Shown here piece after piece: positions 7,085 through 14,459 of a stretch of 16,160 nucleotides of DNA. Origin of the DNA: Euryarchaeota archaeon UBA124 (GTDB taxonomy: Archaea > Thermoplasmatota > Poseidoniia > Poseidoniales > Poseidoniaceae); NCBI GenBank assembly GCA_002502215.1, contig DAPT01000076.1, positions 1 through 16,160 on the forward strand, in the 5' to 3' direction. Position 1 is the first letter of the stretch; each line of letters begins with the position of its first letter. Under the pieces are notes generated by a model that saw only the letters and a program-made list of their open reading frames with translations, was not told the origin of the DNA and did not search any database. Position numbers and translations under genes: made by a program.

Positions 7085-9498
7085 TGCGTCGACGAGTTGT
7101 TGGAATTCTTGGGCTTCTTCTTGTAGCTCTCATGCTCGTCCCACAGTTTAGCGCACTTCCTGGCGGTATCGGAAGCGGTGGAAACGCTGGCTGTTCTTGT
7201 CACGCTGGAGGCAATGATGGTTCAACGACCATCCTTGTCGAAGGCCTGCCTGAAACATTCAATGCAAGCGAAAACTACGTCTTCACAGTTACACTCGTTA
7301 ACGACGAAATGGTCCTCTATGGAAACACTGATGCCAGCCAAGAAGGCGACCCTGCCAAAGGTTGGAGCGGTGTAAGGGGTGGATTCCGTATCGTCGTCGA
7401 GGGTGGTGGAAGCGTCACGACCATCGATCCTGCATACAGCCAAGTTGTGGATGGAGGACTCACGCACACCGAGGATGGAAACAAATTCCGTTCTTGGGAC
7501 TTTGAATTCACTGCTCCAGTAAGCGATACGGCAACCGTTGAAATGACCATTATTGGTAACGCTGTGAGCGGCGGTGCCGCAAGCGGCGGTGCATCCGCTG
7601 GAGATGGGTACACTCCTGACGGTGCCGGTAATGATTATTGGAACATCGAAAGCGTTGTTGTGCCTGGAATTAACGCAAATCCACAGGCAATCACAGCACC
7701 ACCGCTGGTCATTCTCTTAACCGCAATTGGGCTCTCTCTGTCGATTATTCTCCTCGGAACCATGTGGGTCTTCTATCGACGAAGCCCAGAGACCTTTACG
7801 GTTGGAAGCTTCTGGAGTTACCTCAAGCCTTGGCTAACCACAACCGACCACAAAGAAGTCGGTATTCTCTACTTTTTGTTCGGATTCTTCTTCTTCCTCG
7901 TCGGTGGTGTTCTAGCACTGTTGTTCCGCATTCAACTTGCGATGCCTGAGAATGATTTCTTGTCGCAACAAGAATACAACTCGTTCTTCACATTGCACGG
8001 AACGACAATGATTTTCCTTGGCGCTATGCCGATGATTGCTGGATTCCTCAACTATGTCTTACCATTGCAAATCGGTGCGAAAGATTTGGCTTTCCCGCGA
8101 ATTAACGCAATGGGGCTATGGCTCTTGGTCTTCTCAGCACCGCTTATCTTCGGAGGTATTTGGTCCGGTGAAGCAGCTGACATTACTTGGGTTATGTATC
8201 CGCCATATTCGTCCTTAAGCAACGCAGGGGATTACGGAGCAAATGCAGGAACAACCTCGTTCATTGCTGGAATGATGATGCTCGGTGCATCGTCAACACT
8301 CGGTGGTGTCAACTTCATTACCACGGTGTTCACCATGCGTGCTCCAGGCATTACATGGATGAAAATGCCGCTGTTTACCTGGTCGGCATTCGTCAGTGTG
8401 TTCATGCTCTTCATGTCCCTCCCTGCCTTGATTATCGGTGTTGCATTCCTGCTGTTTGACCATACGATAGGTTCGACGTTTTTCACGGGAGGAGGAGATC
8501 CCTTGCTGTTCCAGCATCTGTTCTGGTTCTTCGGTCACCCTGAAGTTTACGTGGTTATCATTCCTGCATTCGGAATTGTTTCAGAAGTTCTAGCAACAAG
8601 TGCTCGACGTTCCATCTTCGGATACAAATCGATGGTTTTCGCCATGGCTGGAATCGGTATTGTCGGTTTCGTGGTATGGGGCCACCACATGCTCACCTCG
8701 GGTATGGACCCATTCTGGCGTGCTGCCTTCATGATCACCACCATGGCCGTAGCAATTCCTACCGGTGCCAAGATCTTCAACTGGTTGATGACGCTTTGGG
8801 GCGGATCGCTGGTCATGAAAACCCACACACTTTGGTCGCTTGGATTCCTTATCACCTTCACACTCGGTGGTATTTCAGGTATGTTCTTCCCAGTTGCAGG
8901 TCTTGATACACACTTCCACGATTCCTACTTCGTCGTTGCCCACTTCCACTACGTATTCATCGGCGGTACAGTGTTTGCACTGTTCTCCGGCATCTACTAC
9001 TGGTACCCCAAGGCAACCGGTCGTAAGCTCAACGAGACGCTCGGACTTTGGCACTTCCTGATTGGGTTTGCATCCTACAACGCAGCCTTCTGGCCAATGC
9101 ACGCCCTCGGAATCCAAGGAATGCCTCGAAGAACACACTCCTACACCGTCGAAAGTGGTTTTGCGGAGTACAACATGGCAATCACGATCTTTGCGTTCAT
9201 CTTCGGACTGAGTCAACTTCTTCTCGTCTGGAACATCATCTACTCCGGAAAGAACGGAGAAAAGGCCGGCAAAGACCCATGGGGCGGTTGGTCACTTGAA
9301 TGGTCGACCACTTCACCACCTCCTACGCCTTCCTTCCACGTCATCCCAACACAACGTGACATGAACGAAATCTACGGCCATCATGCCGAGAATTCGATGA
9401 AAGAGAAGTTATGGAAAGGGAAGAAGAAAGGTGATGCAGCCAAGAAATCCACCGTCGTGAGTGCTGCTGTCCTCTCGACAACTGGGGAGGAGATTTGA
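7084..9498 (+). CDS. coxA: Cytochrome c oxidase subunit I with N-terminal secreted domain
   Basis: Catalytic subunit of an A1-type haem-copper oxidase that reduces O2 to water and pumps protons. The oxidase core runs from about residue 248 (LKPWLTTTDHKEVG) to 720. Key residues visible: low-spin haem ligands His305 and His622; high-spin haem ligand His620 (VVAHFHYVF); CuB ligands His485, His534 and His535; the cross-linked Tyr489 in FGHPEVYV with Glu487 of the D channel; Asp334, Asn341 and Asn323 at the D-channel mouth; and Lys563 of the K channel (IPTGAKIFNW). Unusually, about 245 residues precede the core: a signal peptide (1-24), an extracellular beta-type domain with GCSCHAGG (Cys37, Cys39, His40) and Gly/Ser-rich segment, then an extra helix at 207-230. 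The frame is continuous, so this is a fusion and not two genes. The domain somewhat resembles reeler/choice-of-anchor domains; that assignment is tentative. Confidence 0.95.
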   Translation: MRRRVVGILGLLLVALMLVPQFSALPGGIGSGGNAGCSCHAGGNDGSTTILVEGLPETFNASENYVFTVTLVNDEMVLYGNTDASQEGDPAKGWSGVRGGFRIVVEGGGSVTTIDPAYSQVVDGGLTHTEDGNKFRSWDFEFTAPVSDTATVEMTIIGNAVSGGAASGGASAGDGYTPDGAGNDYWNIESVVVPGINANPQAITAPPLVILLTAIGLSLSIILLGTMWVFYRRSPETFTVGSFWSYLKPWLTTTDHKEVGILYFLFGFFFFLVGGVLALLFRIQLAMPENDFLSQQEYNSFFTLHGTTMIFLGAMPMIAGFLNYVLPLQIGAKDLAFPRINAMGLWLLVFSAPLIFGGIWSGEAADITWVMYPPYSSLSNAGDYGANAGTTSFIAGMMMLGASSTLGGVNFITTVFTMRAPGITWMKMPLFTWSAFVSVFMLFMSLPALIIGVAFLLFDHTIGSTFFTGGGDPLLFQHLFWFFGHPEVYVVIIPAFGIVSEVLATSARRSIFGYKSMVFAMAGIGIVGFVVWGHHMLTSGMDPFWRAAFMITTMAVAIPTGAKIFNWLMTLWGGSLVMKTHTLWSLGFLITFTLGGISGMFFPVAGLDTHFHDSYFVVAHFHYVFIGGTVFALFSGIYYWYPKATGRKLNETLGLWHFLIGFASYNAAFWPMHALGIQGMPRRTHSYTVESGFAEYNMAITIFAFIFGLSQLLLVWNIIYSGKNGEKAGKDPWGGWSLEWSTTSPPPTPSFHVIPTQRDMNEIYGHHAENSMKEKLWKGKKKGDAAKKSTVVSAAVLSTTGEEI
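9484..9492 (+). promoter_or_regulatory. Shine-Dalgarno-like site deciding the coxC start
   Basis: GGGGAGGAG lies five bases before the ATG at 9498, inside the last codons of coxA. It supports the ATG at 9498 over the in-frame TTG at 9495 as the coxC start. Confidence 0.6.
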
Positions 9499-10859
9499 TG
9501 GGCGGCGGAGGCAGCGACGTGAAGAACGCCGTTTGGATGCGAGCTGTATTGATGGCTGGCATGATTCTCGGTCTTGCTGTTGTCTCCTACGCTGGTCTCG
9601 GTGTCGTCGCCGCCAACGCAAAGCATGATACCTGGGAGTCTGAGGAGGCTGAATACGATATTGCTAAGAAAAAGTATTCAGCAGCAGTTGAAAATGGAAC
9701 CATTACCAGTGGTGATGAGAACGAATCGCTCTTCGTCGCATACGGAAATGCATACAACGACAAAACGGACGCACATCTCTCCTACCTCACGTATCGAGTG
9801 GCTGGTTTAGCAATTCTCTTTGTCGGAATAATCTTTGCAGCCTTCCTCTCCATCAGTGGAATCATGAATTCCTCTCGAGCTGACGAGGAGCATGACGAAC
9901 ACCATGGTCACGACGAACATGAACATCACGGTTCGGCCTCACCGATTATTTTCTCCTTTGGGTGTCTTCTCTTCCTTCTTGGATTCCCTGACTTTGCAGA
10001 CGGTCTTCATGGCCTGATGATGGGAAGTACGAAAGGCACGATCGGCGACATGTCAATCTCAATGATTGGACTCACCGTGGTCACCGTCGGTGTCGCCAAC
10101 TGGTGGCGTGAGGATCTTCCGTTCAACGGCTACGGTGAACAGCTAGCAACCTCTGACCCATTTGCAGGACAGCACATCCGCAAAGCAGGTATCTGGGTCT
10201 TCTTGATGTCCGAAGTCATGGTCTTTGCTACCTTCTTCTCATCGTATCTTCGAATGCGTACAGAGTGGTGCACAAAATGGGCGCTCGATGATGGTAAGTG
10301 TTCACTCGAAAGTGGAGAGAGCGTGGTACTCACCGCTTCGGACTACCTTCGTCCGAGTGGCGCAAAACTCGACAAATTTGGAGAATCCGTTGGCGATTTC
10401 TGGACCATGTTACCTGGCGCAGTCAACACATTTGCACTGATCATCTCATCCTACACCATCGTTTTAGCACTGAAAGTTGCAAAGTCGCACGACTACAAGG
10501 TGCCTTCTGGTCCTCTCGGCAAACTCATGCCAACCAAGAAGGCTGCCATCCGTAACTACCTCATTATCACCCTCGCATTGGGTACGATGTTCATCGTTCT
10601 CAAGTTGGTTGAGTGGAGTCATCTGATTGCAGAAGGCTTCACCATCGGAACAGAACAGGGTTCAATCTTCTACGTTGCAACCGGTGCACACGGCGTTCAC
10701 GTCTTCGCAGGATTGTTGGTCATGCTCTACATGATCTTCAAGGCAGACACGGTTGAATGGAACGAGGACAACGCCCAAGGAATCGAGTACTTCGGTCTCT
10801 ATTGGCACTTTGTTGATTTGGCGTGGGTCGTTATCTTCCCAGCATTCTATTTGTATTGA
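9498..10859 (+). CDS. coxC: Cytochrome c oxidase subunit III with extended N-terminus
   Basis: Subunit III of the oxidase, which stabilises the core and helps proton uptake. The family core covers about residues 147-453: SASPIIFSFG opens the first core helix, AGIWVFLMSEVMVFATFF carries the conserved Glu239, and VATGAHGVHVFAGLLVM and EYFGLYWHFVDLAWVVIF are the classic last two helices. Ahead of the core lie 146 extra residues: two transmembrane helices (13-37 and 101-121) with an external charged loop of about 60 residues between them, then a linker with seven His in thirteen residues (132-144). The start is the ATG at 9498, overlapping the coxA TGA by one base (TGATG), with a good Shine-Dalgarno match upstream; a TTG at 9495 in the same frame is less likely. 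Function in the complex is secure, the role of the extension is not. Confidence 0.93.
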   Translation: MGGGGSDVKNAVWMRAVLMAGMILGLAVVSYAGLGVVAANAKHDTWESEEAEYDIAKKKYSAAVENGTITSGDENESLFVAYGNAYNDKTDAHLSYLTYRVAGLAILFVGIIFAAFLSISGIMNSSRADEEHDEHHGHDEHEHHGSASPIIFSFGCLLFLLGFPDFADGLHGLMMGSTKGTIGDMSISMIGLTVVTVGVANWWREDLPFNGYGEQLATSDPFAGQHIRKAGIWVFLMSEVMVFATFFSSYLRMRTEWCTKWALDDGKCSLESGESVVLTASDYLRPSGAKLDKFGESVGDFWTMLPGAVNTFALIISSYTIVLALKVAKSHDYKVPSGPLGKLMPTKKAAIRNYLIITLALGTMFIVLKLVEWSHLIAEGFTIGTEQGSIFYVATGAHGVHVFAGLLVMLYMIFKADTVEWNEDNAQGIEYFGLYWHFVDLAWVVIFPAFYLY

Positions 10860-10868
10860 GGTGAAATT

Positions 10869-11216
10869 ATGGGCGAACACAAACTGATTATGGGCAAAGA
10901 CATCTATTTCTGGAACTTCATTGTTTTGATGATCTTCACGTTCTTCGAAGTTGGAGCTGTTTTCTTTGAGGAATGGTTCACACTTACAACAATATGGGGC
11001 ATCCTCATCATTGTTGGTATCGTCAAAGGATTCGGAATCGGTGCATACTTCATGCACCTTTGGGACGATCCTCGTATCTACCTTCGCGTTGCACTTTTCC
11101 CGACGGTTTTCGTTCTGTTGATGCTTTGGGGAATTGGTCTTTCCAACCCAGAAGGTGTTACTGGACTTCCTGCATGGTGCACACCAAACTGGGACTCGCT
11201 CGTTACCGAGCGATGA
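10869..11216 (+). CDS. coxD: Cytochrome c oxidase subunit IV (prokaryotic type)
   Basis: A 115-residue protein with three transmembrane helices at about 14-33, 39-62 and 71-91. The motif KGFGIGAYFMHLWDDPR between helices two and three matches the K-x3-V-x2-YFMHL signature of prokaryotic subunit IV (caa3/aa3 type), a small accessory subunit that helps assemble or stabilise the oxidase. It lies 9 nt after coxC. GAGGTGA ends three bases before the ATG at 10869, a reasonable ribosome binding site that favours this start over Met8. It is probably the last gene of the cox operon, since the following spacer holds a new TATA-like box for the SCO gene. I see no hairpin terminator; the AT-rich run near 11239-11250 may mark the transcript end. 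Confidence 0.88.
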   Translation: MGEHKLIMGKDIYFWNFIVLMIFTFFEVGAVFFEEWFTLTTIWGILIIVGIVKGFGIGAYFMHLWDDPRIYLRVALFPTVFVLLMLWGIGLSNPEGVTGLPAWCTPNWDSLVTER

Positions 11217-11278
11217 TGTACCCATCTTGCATAGTTATCAAAAAATATTTACTGGCGGCCAAGTAGACAAAACGCTTG

Positions 11279-11286
11279 TTTAAGAA
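11279..11286 (+). promoter_or_regulatory. TATA-like box for the SCO gene
   Basis: TTTAAGAA is centred about 25 nt before the ATG at 11307, which predicts transcription starting at or next to the start codon. It suggests that the SCO gene can be expressed independently of the cox operon. Confidence 0.5.
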
Positions 11287-11306
11287 CGGGTATTCGCACA
11301 ACTTGA

Positions 11307-12866
11307 ATGATGGAAGAAGTGAGTGTATCCAAGAGAACAAGAATCATCCCTGCGTGTGTTGTTGTGGCCTGCCTGATGTCGGTAGCGCTCATTGGAGCAC
11401 CGGTCTCGGCTTACAACGGCATTCAACTTAGTAGTGCAAGCGTCGGGAATTTTACTCTCGTCGATCACAACGGCTCTGAATACATGTTCTCCGATGCAAC
11501 AGAGGAGATTGTTGTCGTCTCGTTCCTCTTTACACGATGTCCTGATGTCTGCCCCGTTCTTACGCAGAATCTGAAGTTTGTTCAGGAAACACTACCTGCG
11601 GAACTTGAAGACAAGGTTGGGTTTGTTTCAATCACACTCGATCCAAAGTACGACACGCCTGAAGTCCTCTCAGACTACATGGAAATGCACGGTGTTGATT
11701 GGCCGCACCTCACAGGTCCTGTTGACGACGTCAAAGATGTCTGGTCGGTCTTTGCGATTGATGCAAGAGAATACGTCGTCGATGCTCATGATGACAACAT
11801 TAGCGATATGGAAGGACAAGTCCACGACTCAAGCATCGTTTACGTTCGACCGGATGGGACGGCTGAGGAATTGATGTTCCTTCCAACAGGAATGACCCTG
11901 ACTGCCTCTGCTGCCTATGAAGCGGGTTGGACTCTCAATACGTCCGATACCCAGTACGGAACGATGGTTAATGGCATCAACGGTTACGATGCTCCAGAGG
12001 ATTGGAGTTGGTGGTGGAGCCTCAAGTTGTTCAACGAGGAAAATCAGAGGTGGGAAGACTCTCCTGTCGGCGTTGACTCTGTCAACGCACTGGAAGACGA
12101 GCACCTTGCATGGTACGCAACGAGCGGAAATGCCAGTTTGCTTGAAGTACCAAGCGGTGATACTCCGAGTGTCCAAGTGGTGTTTCCAGACAACACAACG
12201 GCTGCGAGCAACGCTCCCAACTTTACAGGATTCCATCTCACGCAAGGTGCCTTTGACGGTGCAGACATTGATGTTGATATTCAAGACGGTTCATGGGGAC
12301 ATTACCTCAACAGCATCGATGGAGTCTCTCCTCCGAGCGATTGGAGTTGGTGGTGGGAACTTCACGTGTGGAATGAAACCTCAAACGCCTGGGAAGGCTC
12401 AGCCGTTGGGATGGATTCCATCGACGAGCCCATGACGATCGCATGGGCTTCCAACAACACCAGCGACGATGCAATTCCAGCGCCTGGATTTGCTGTCGTT
12501 GATGACTCGGAATGCAACGGTTACGGCTGGGTCATGGGTTCAGGAAACGGTGCTCACTGCATGTGCGATGAAGGGTACGAGTGGGCTGAGGACAACATGA
12601 TGCAATGCGTTCTCGTTGAATCCGAAGCGGAATACACCGTCGGACATTTCGCCTACACCTACATCCTTGATGAAAACAAAAACCCACGAGTACGCTACGT
12701 CGACGACTCCTGGCTGGCATCTGATTTTGTTGAAGATGTTATTGAGCTCGCTGAGCGAGAATTGATCATCGAAAGTGAATCAGAAGAGGTCCCTTCCGTT
12801 GGCTTGATCGTATCGGTTGCGGTTGTTTCAATGGCTGCAATTTCCCTGCGCTCAAAATCTGAGTGA
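11307..12866 (+). CDS. SCO1/SenC-family copper chaperone with DUF4430-like repeats
   Basis: A 519-residue exported protein whose front part is a SCO thioredoxin-like domain; SCO proteins deliver copper to, or reduce, the CuA site of subunit II, which fits its place after coxBACD. A signal peptide covers residues 1-35. The SCO signature FTRCPDVCPVLTQNL gives Cys78 and Cys82, and VGFVSITLDPKYDTPEVL is the following conserved strand. Two candidates exist for the copper-binding His: His173 (QVHDSSIVYVRPDG) and His447 (YTVGHFAYTYILDEN). Between them lie two DUF4430-like repeats (about 176-272 and 288-384, both with DWSWWW) and a segment with four Cys (403, 418, 420, 434) resembling a small EGF-like unit. 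The C-terminus has PSVGLIVSVAVVSMAAISL followed by a short basic tail, like an archaeal membrane-anchor or sorting signal. At 519 residues it is more than twice the usual SCO length. Confidence 0.88.
   Translation: MMEEVSVSKRTRIIPACVVVACLMSVALIGAPVSAYNGIQLSSASVGNFTLVDHNGSEYMFSDATEEIVVVSFLFTRCPDVCPVLTQNLKFVQETLPAELEDKVGFVSITLDPKYDTPEVLSDYMEMHGVDWPHLTGPVDDVKDVWSVFAIDAREYVVDAHDDNISDMEGQVHDSSIVYVRPDGTAEELMFLPTGMTLTASAAYEAGWTLNTSDTQYGTMVNGINGYDAPEDWSWWWSLKLFNEENQRWEDSPVGVDSVNALEDEHLAWYATSGNASLLEVPSGDTPSVQVVFPDNTTAASNAPNFTGFHLTQGAFDGADIDVDIQDGSWGHYLNSIDGVSPPSDWSWWWELHVWNETSNAWEGSAVGMDSIDEPMTIAWASNNTSDDAIPAPGFAVVDDSECNGYGWVMGSGNGAHCMCDEGYEWAEDNMMQCVLVESEAEYTVGHFAYTYILDENKNPRVRYVDDSWLASDFVEDVIELAERELIIESESEEVPSVGLIVSVAVVSMAAISLRSKSE
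11832..12122 (+). repeat. DUF4430-like repeat 1 in the SCO protein
   Basis: Residues 176-272. The pattern is a Gly-x-Thr-Leu start (PTGMTLTASAAYEAG), then YGTMVNGINGYD, DWSWWWSLKLFN and finally HLAWYAT. It aligns with the second unit over its whole length. DUF4430 domains (transcobalamin C-terminal-like) are extracellular, with functions mostly unknown. Confidence 0.6.
12168..12458 (+). repeat. DUF4430-like repeat 2 in the SCO protein
   Basis: Residues 288-384, with WGHYLNSIDGVS, DWSWWWELHVWN and MTIAWAS matching unit 1. An 18-nt identity at 12000-12017 and 12339-12356 (the DWSWWW codons) lies 339 nt, or 113 codons, apart. The rest has diverged, so the duplication is old or the tryptophan patch is under strong constraint. 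Confidence 0.6.
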
Positions 12867-12881
12867 TTTAGGGAAAAGAGT

Positions 12882-12890
12882 TTGATTAAG
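12882..12890 (+). promoter_or_regulatory. TATA-like box for tRNA-Ser
   Basis: TTGATTAAG centred about 25 nt before the first base of the tRNA, the textbook archaeal distance for a transcript starting at or near the mature 5' end. The preceding AAAAGAG could be the purine-rich BRE. Confidence 0.6.
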
Positions 12891-12910
12891 TTCGTTCTGG
12901 CGAAACTACT

Positions 12911-12995
12911 GCGGAGGTCGCATAGCCAGGTATTGCGCCGGATTTGAAATCCGGTGTCTTATGACTCGGGGGTTCAAATCCCTCTCTCCGCGCCA
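12911..12995 (+). tRNA. tRNA-Ser (anticodon TGA), CCA encoded
   Basis: A complete cloverleaf folds by eye. The acceptor stem is GCGGAGG (12911-12917) with TCTCCGC (12985-12991), including one G-T pair. The D stem is GCA/TGC with loop GCCAGGTA-like. The anticodon stem is CCGGA/TCCGG, with loop TTTGAAA and anticodon TGA at 12945-12947. The 13-nt variable arm (12955-12967) contains a GTC/GAC stem with a TTAT loop, typical of type II serine tRNAs. The T stem is GGGGG/CCCTC with loop TTCAAAT. Discriminator G at 12992 is the serine identity base, followed by an encoded CCA. There is no intron. It reads the UCA codon and, by wobble, probably other UCN codons. Confidence 0.95.
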
Positions 12996-13043
12996 TTGAT
13001 TTGAAGAGAAGCATTCACAAACTCTAGGACCTCTCGATACCAT

Positions 13044-14459
13044 ATGGGCCGAGGGCTGCTAGGCATTCTCCTTGCATCTACCATCCTGCTTGCTGGCTGC
13101 CTTGCACCCGTTGCACCTGATTGGGGTGACGATGTCTCGGTGAATCAAGACGGAAATGGCGCATTCACATTCACCTCAACCATGTCCGGTGAAACGGTTA
13201 ATTCCGAGTACAAGGAGAGGGGTTGCAACAACGGTACGTTGGGTTCGGAGATGACTGGGGAAATCAAATTTGAAGGTTTCATGAGTGCGAGTCACATTTA
13301 CGAATCTCACGATCCAGACTTGTTCCATGATATCGCTTTTGCAACCTCAGCAGCTGTTGCAATTCATTCAATGTCCTTCGAAGACGCAAAGAACGTTGGC
13401 TCTGGAGAGGGAGAGCGCGTCGAAGTCAGGGATTGGACCAACCCGGTTGAGCCAGATACCGGTGCTGGAACGGCGGATTTGGATAAAATCGATCGTGACT
13501 CGGACAGCGAATGGTTCGTACTTGGTCTGGTCCCTGCAAGCGAGAACATCAACGATGGGATGGTTGCACTCGGGAAATACCACCAACCCATTCGCGTAAC
13601 TGGATATCTCATTGAAGACATCGGTGGAAATATTTCCGGAGGTATTTGGAAAAACGACATTGCTGCCTCTCCGGACTGCGTCGCAATGCCTGGGAGTCAA
13701 AACATCAACCAAATGTACGTTCTCGTGACGAAGATCGAACTTGCGGACAGCGTTGTCAGCCTCAACGGTGAGAACGATGATGAGTACACCTTTGGTGATG
13801 TTGCTGTACTCGGGCGAACTGGCTTCATTCTGTTTCTGCTCGTTGTAGGCGCAGGCGGTGCAGTTGGAGCTTACATGTATTCCTCACTTCGACTCAATAT
13901 GAGCGCTCGCAGCATCGCCCTAACATTGCTCGGCAAAGAAGGGGTAGAGAAAGCAGCGCAGGTACGACAAGGCGTCATGGATGCGAAACGTTCTGGAATG
14001 ACAACACCGGATGAACGTCGTGCAGAACGACGGAAACAGAGCAAACCCGCACCAGAACCCAAGAAATCGAAAAAGAACGAAGACGATGGGTTTGGGTCTT
14101 TCTCGATTGACAGTGCACTCGGCGGTGATGATTCCTCGACCTCCCGCTCGGAATTTGGCTCGGGAAGTTCCGTTGTTGCTTCGGATGATGCGAAGCGCAT
14201 CGAAAAAGAAATTGATGAACGAGAACCGTTCGTCCCACCAACCTCTACCTTTGGTGGCGGTTCCAACGTCGCCACTTCAACACCGTCACCTCGTTCCACG
14301 TCCGGCCCACTAAAAGCCTCCGCTCCAGAAGAGAAGCCAAAGGTTCGAAGGCGAAGAGCGGTTCGTAAGAAAGCGGAACCTGAACCGGAACCTGAACCGC
14401 AAACATCTGACAAAGCATTCTACGACGATGAAGAAGAGTTCTCTGATTTCAGTTTCTAA
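13044..14459 (+). CDS. Lipoprotein with transmembrane helix and disordered acidic/basic tail
   Basis: A 471-residue protein from no family that I recognise. The N-terminus is a lipoprotein signal: MGRGLLGILLASTILLAGC, with the lipobox LAGC placing the lipidated cysteine at residue 19. A soluble domain of about 235 residues follows, with further Cys at 61 and 212 that could pair. One transmembrane helix spans about 259-279 (TGFILFLLVVGAGGAVGAYM). The last ~190 residues are low complexity and presumably inside the cell: a basic Lys/Arg/Pro stretch (323-345), Ser/Gly/Asp-rich DNA, and an EPEPEPEP run before an acidic end (DDEEEFSDFSF). The layout (outside domain, helix, inside tail) resembles the membrane protein encoded at 2604-3743. 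It sits just after tRNA-Ser, and its TAA overlaps the stop of the convergent lipid kinase. Function unknown. Confidence 0.85.
   Translation: MGRGLLGILLASTILLAGCLAPVAPDWGDDVSVNQDGNGAFTFTSTMSGETVNSEYKERGCNNGTLGSEMTGEIKFEGFMSASHIYESHDPDLFHDIAFATSAAVAIHSMSFEDAKNVGSGEGERVEVRDWTNPVEPDTGAGTADLDKIDRDSDSEWFVLGLVPASENINDGMVALGKYHQPIRVTGYLIEDIGGNISGGIWKNDIAASPDCVAMPGSQNINQMYVLVTKIELADSVVSLNGENDDEYTFGDVAVLGRTGFILFLLVVGAGGAVGAYMYSSLRLNMSARSIALTLLGKEGVEKAAQVRQGVMDAKRSGMTTPDERRAERRKQSKPAPEPKKSKKNEDDGFGSFSIDSALGGDDSSTSRSEFGSGSSVVASDDAKRIEKEIDEREPFVPPTSTFGGGSNVATSTPSPRSTSGPLKASAPEEKPKVRRRRAVRKKAEPEPEPEPQTSDKAFYDDEEEFSDFSF
14375..14398 (+). repeat. Two perfect 12-bp tandem units encoding Glu-Pro repeats
   Basis: GGAACCTGAACC occurs twice back to back inside the C-terminal tail of the lipoprotein gene and encodes part of the EPEPEPEP run. 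Such short tandem DNA can change length by slippage. Confidence 0.7.

Noticed and set aside
7804..9498. A separate coxA gene starting near the core, with an independent upstream gene for the secreted domain
   Set aside because: The frame is continuous with no stop from 7084, and no ribosome binding site or promoter-like start is evident near 7800.
10662..11225. A 187-codon open frame antisense to the coxC/coxD junction
   Set aside because: Both sense genes are well-supported oxidase subunits; the antisense frame is a by-product of their codon use.
11239..11250. AT-rich run after coxD as a terminator
   Set aside because: There is no T-run or hairpin strong enough on the plus strand to call one; mentioned only as a possible transcript end.
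12911..12995. tRNA-Ser as an integration (att) site for a mobile element
   Set aside because: No integrase gene and no second copy of the tRNA 3' end is visible in the window.
13871..14413. A 180-codon antisense frame over the low-complexity tail of the lipoprotein gene
   Set aside because: Its Ser/Gly-rich and repeat composition just mirrors the disordered tail on the sense strand.
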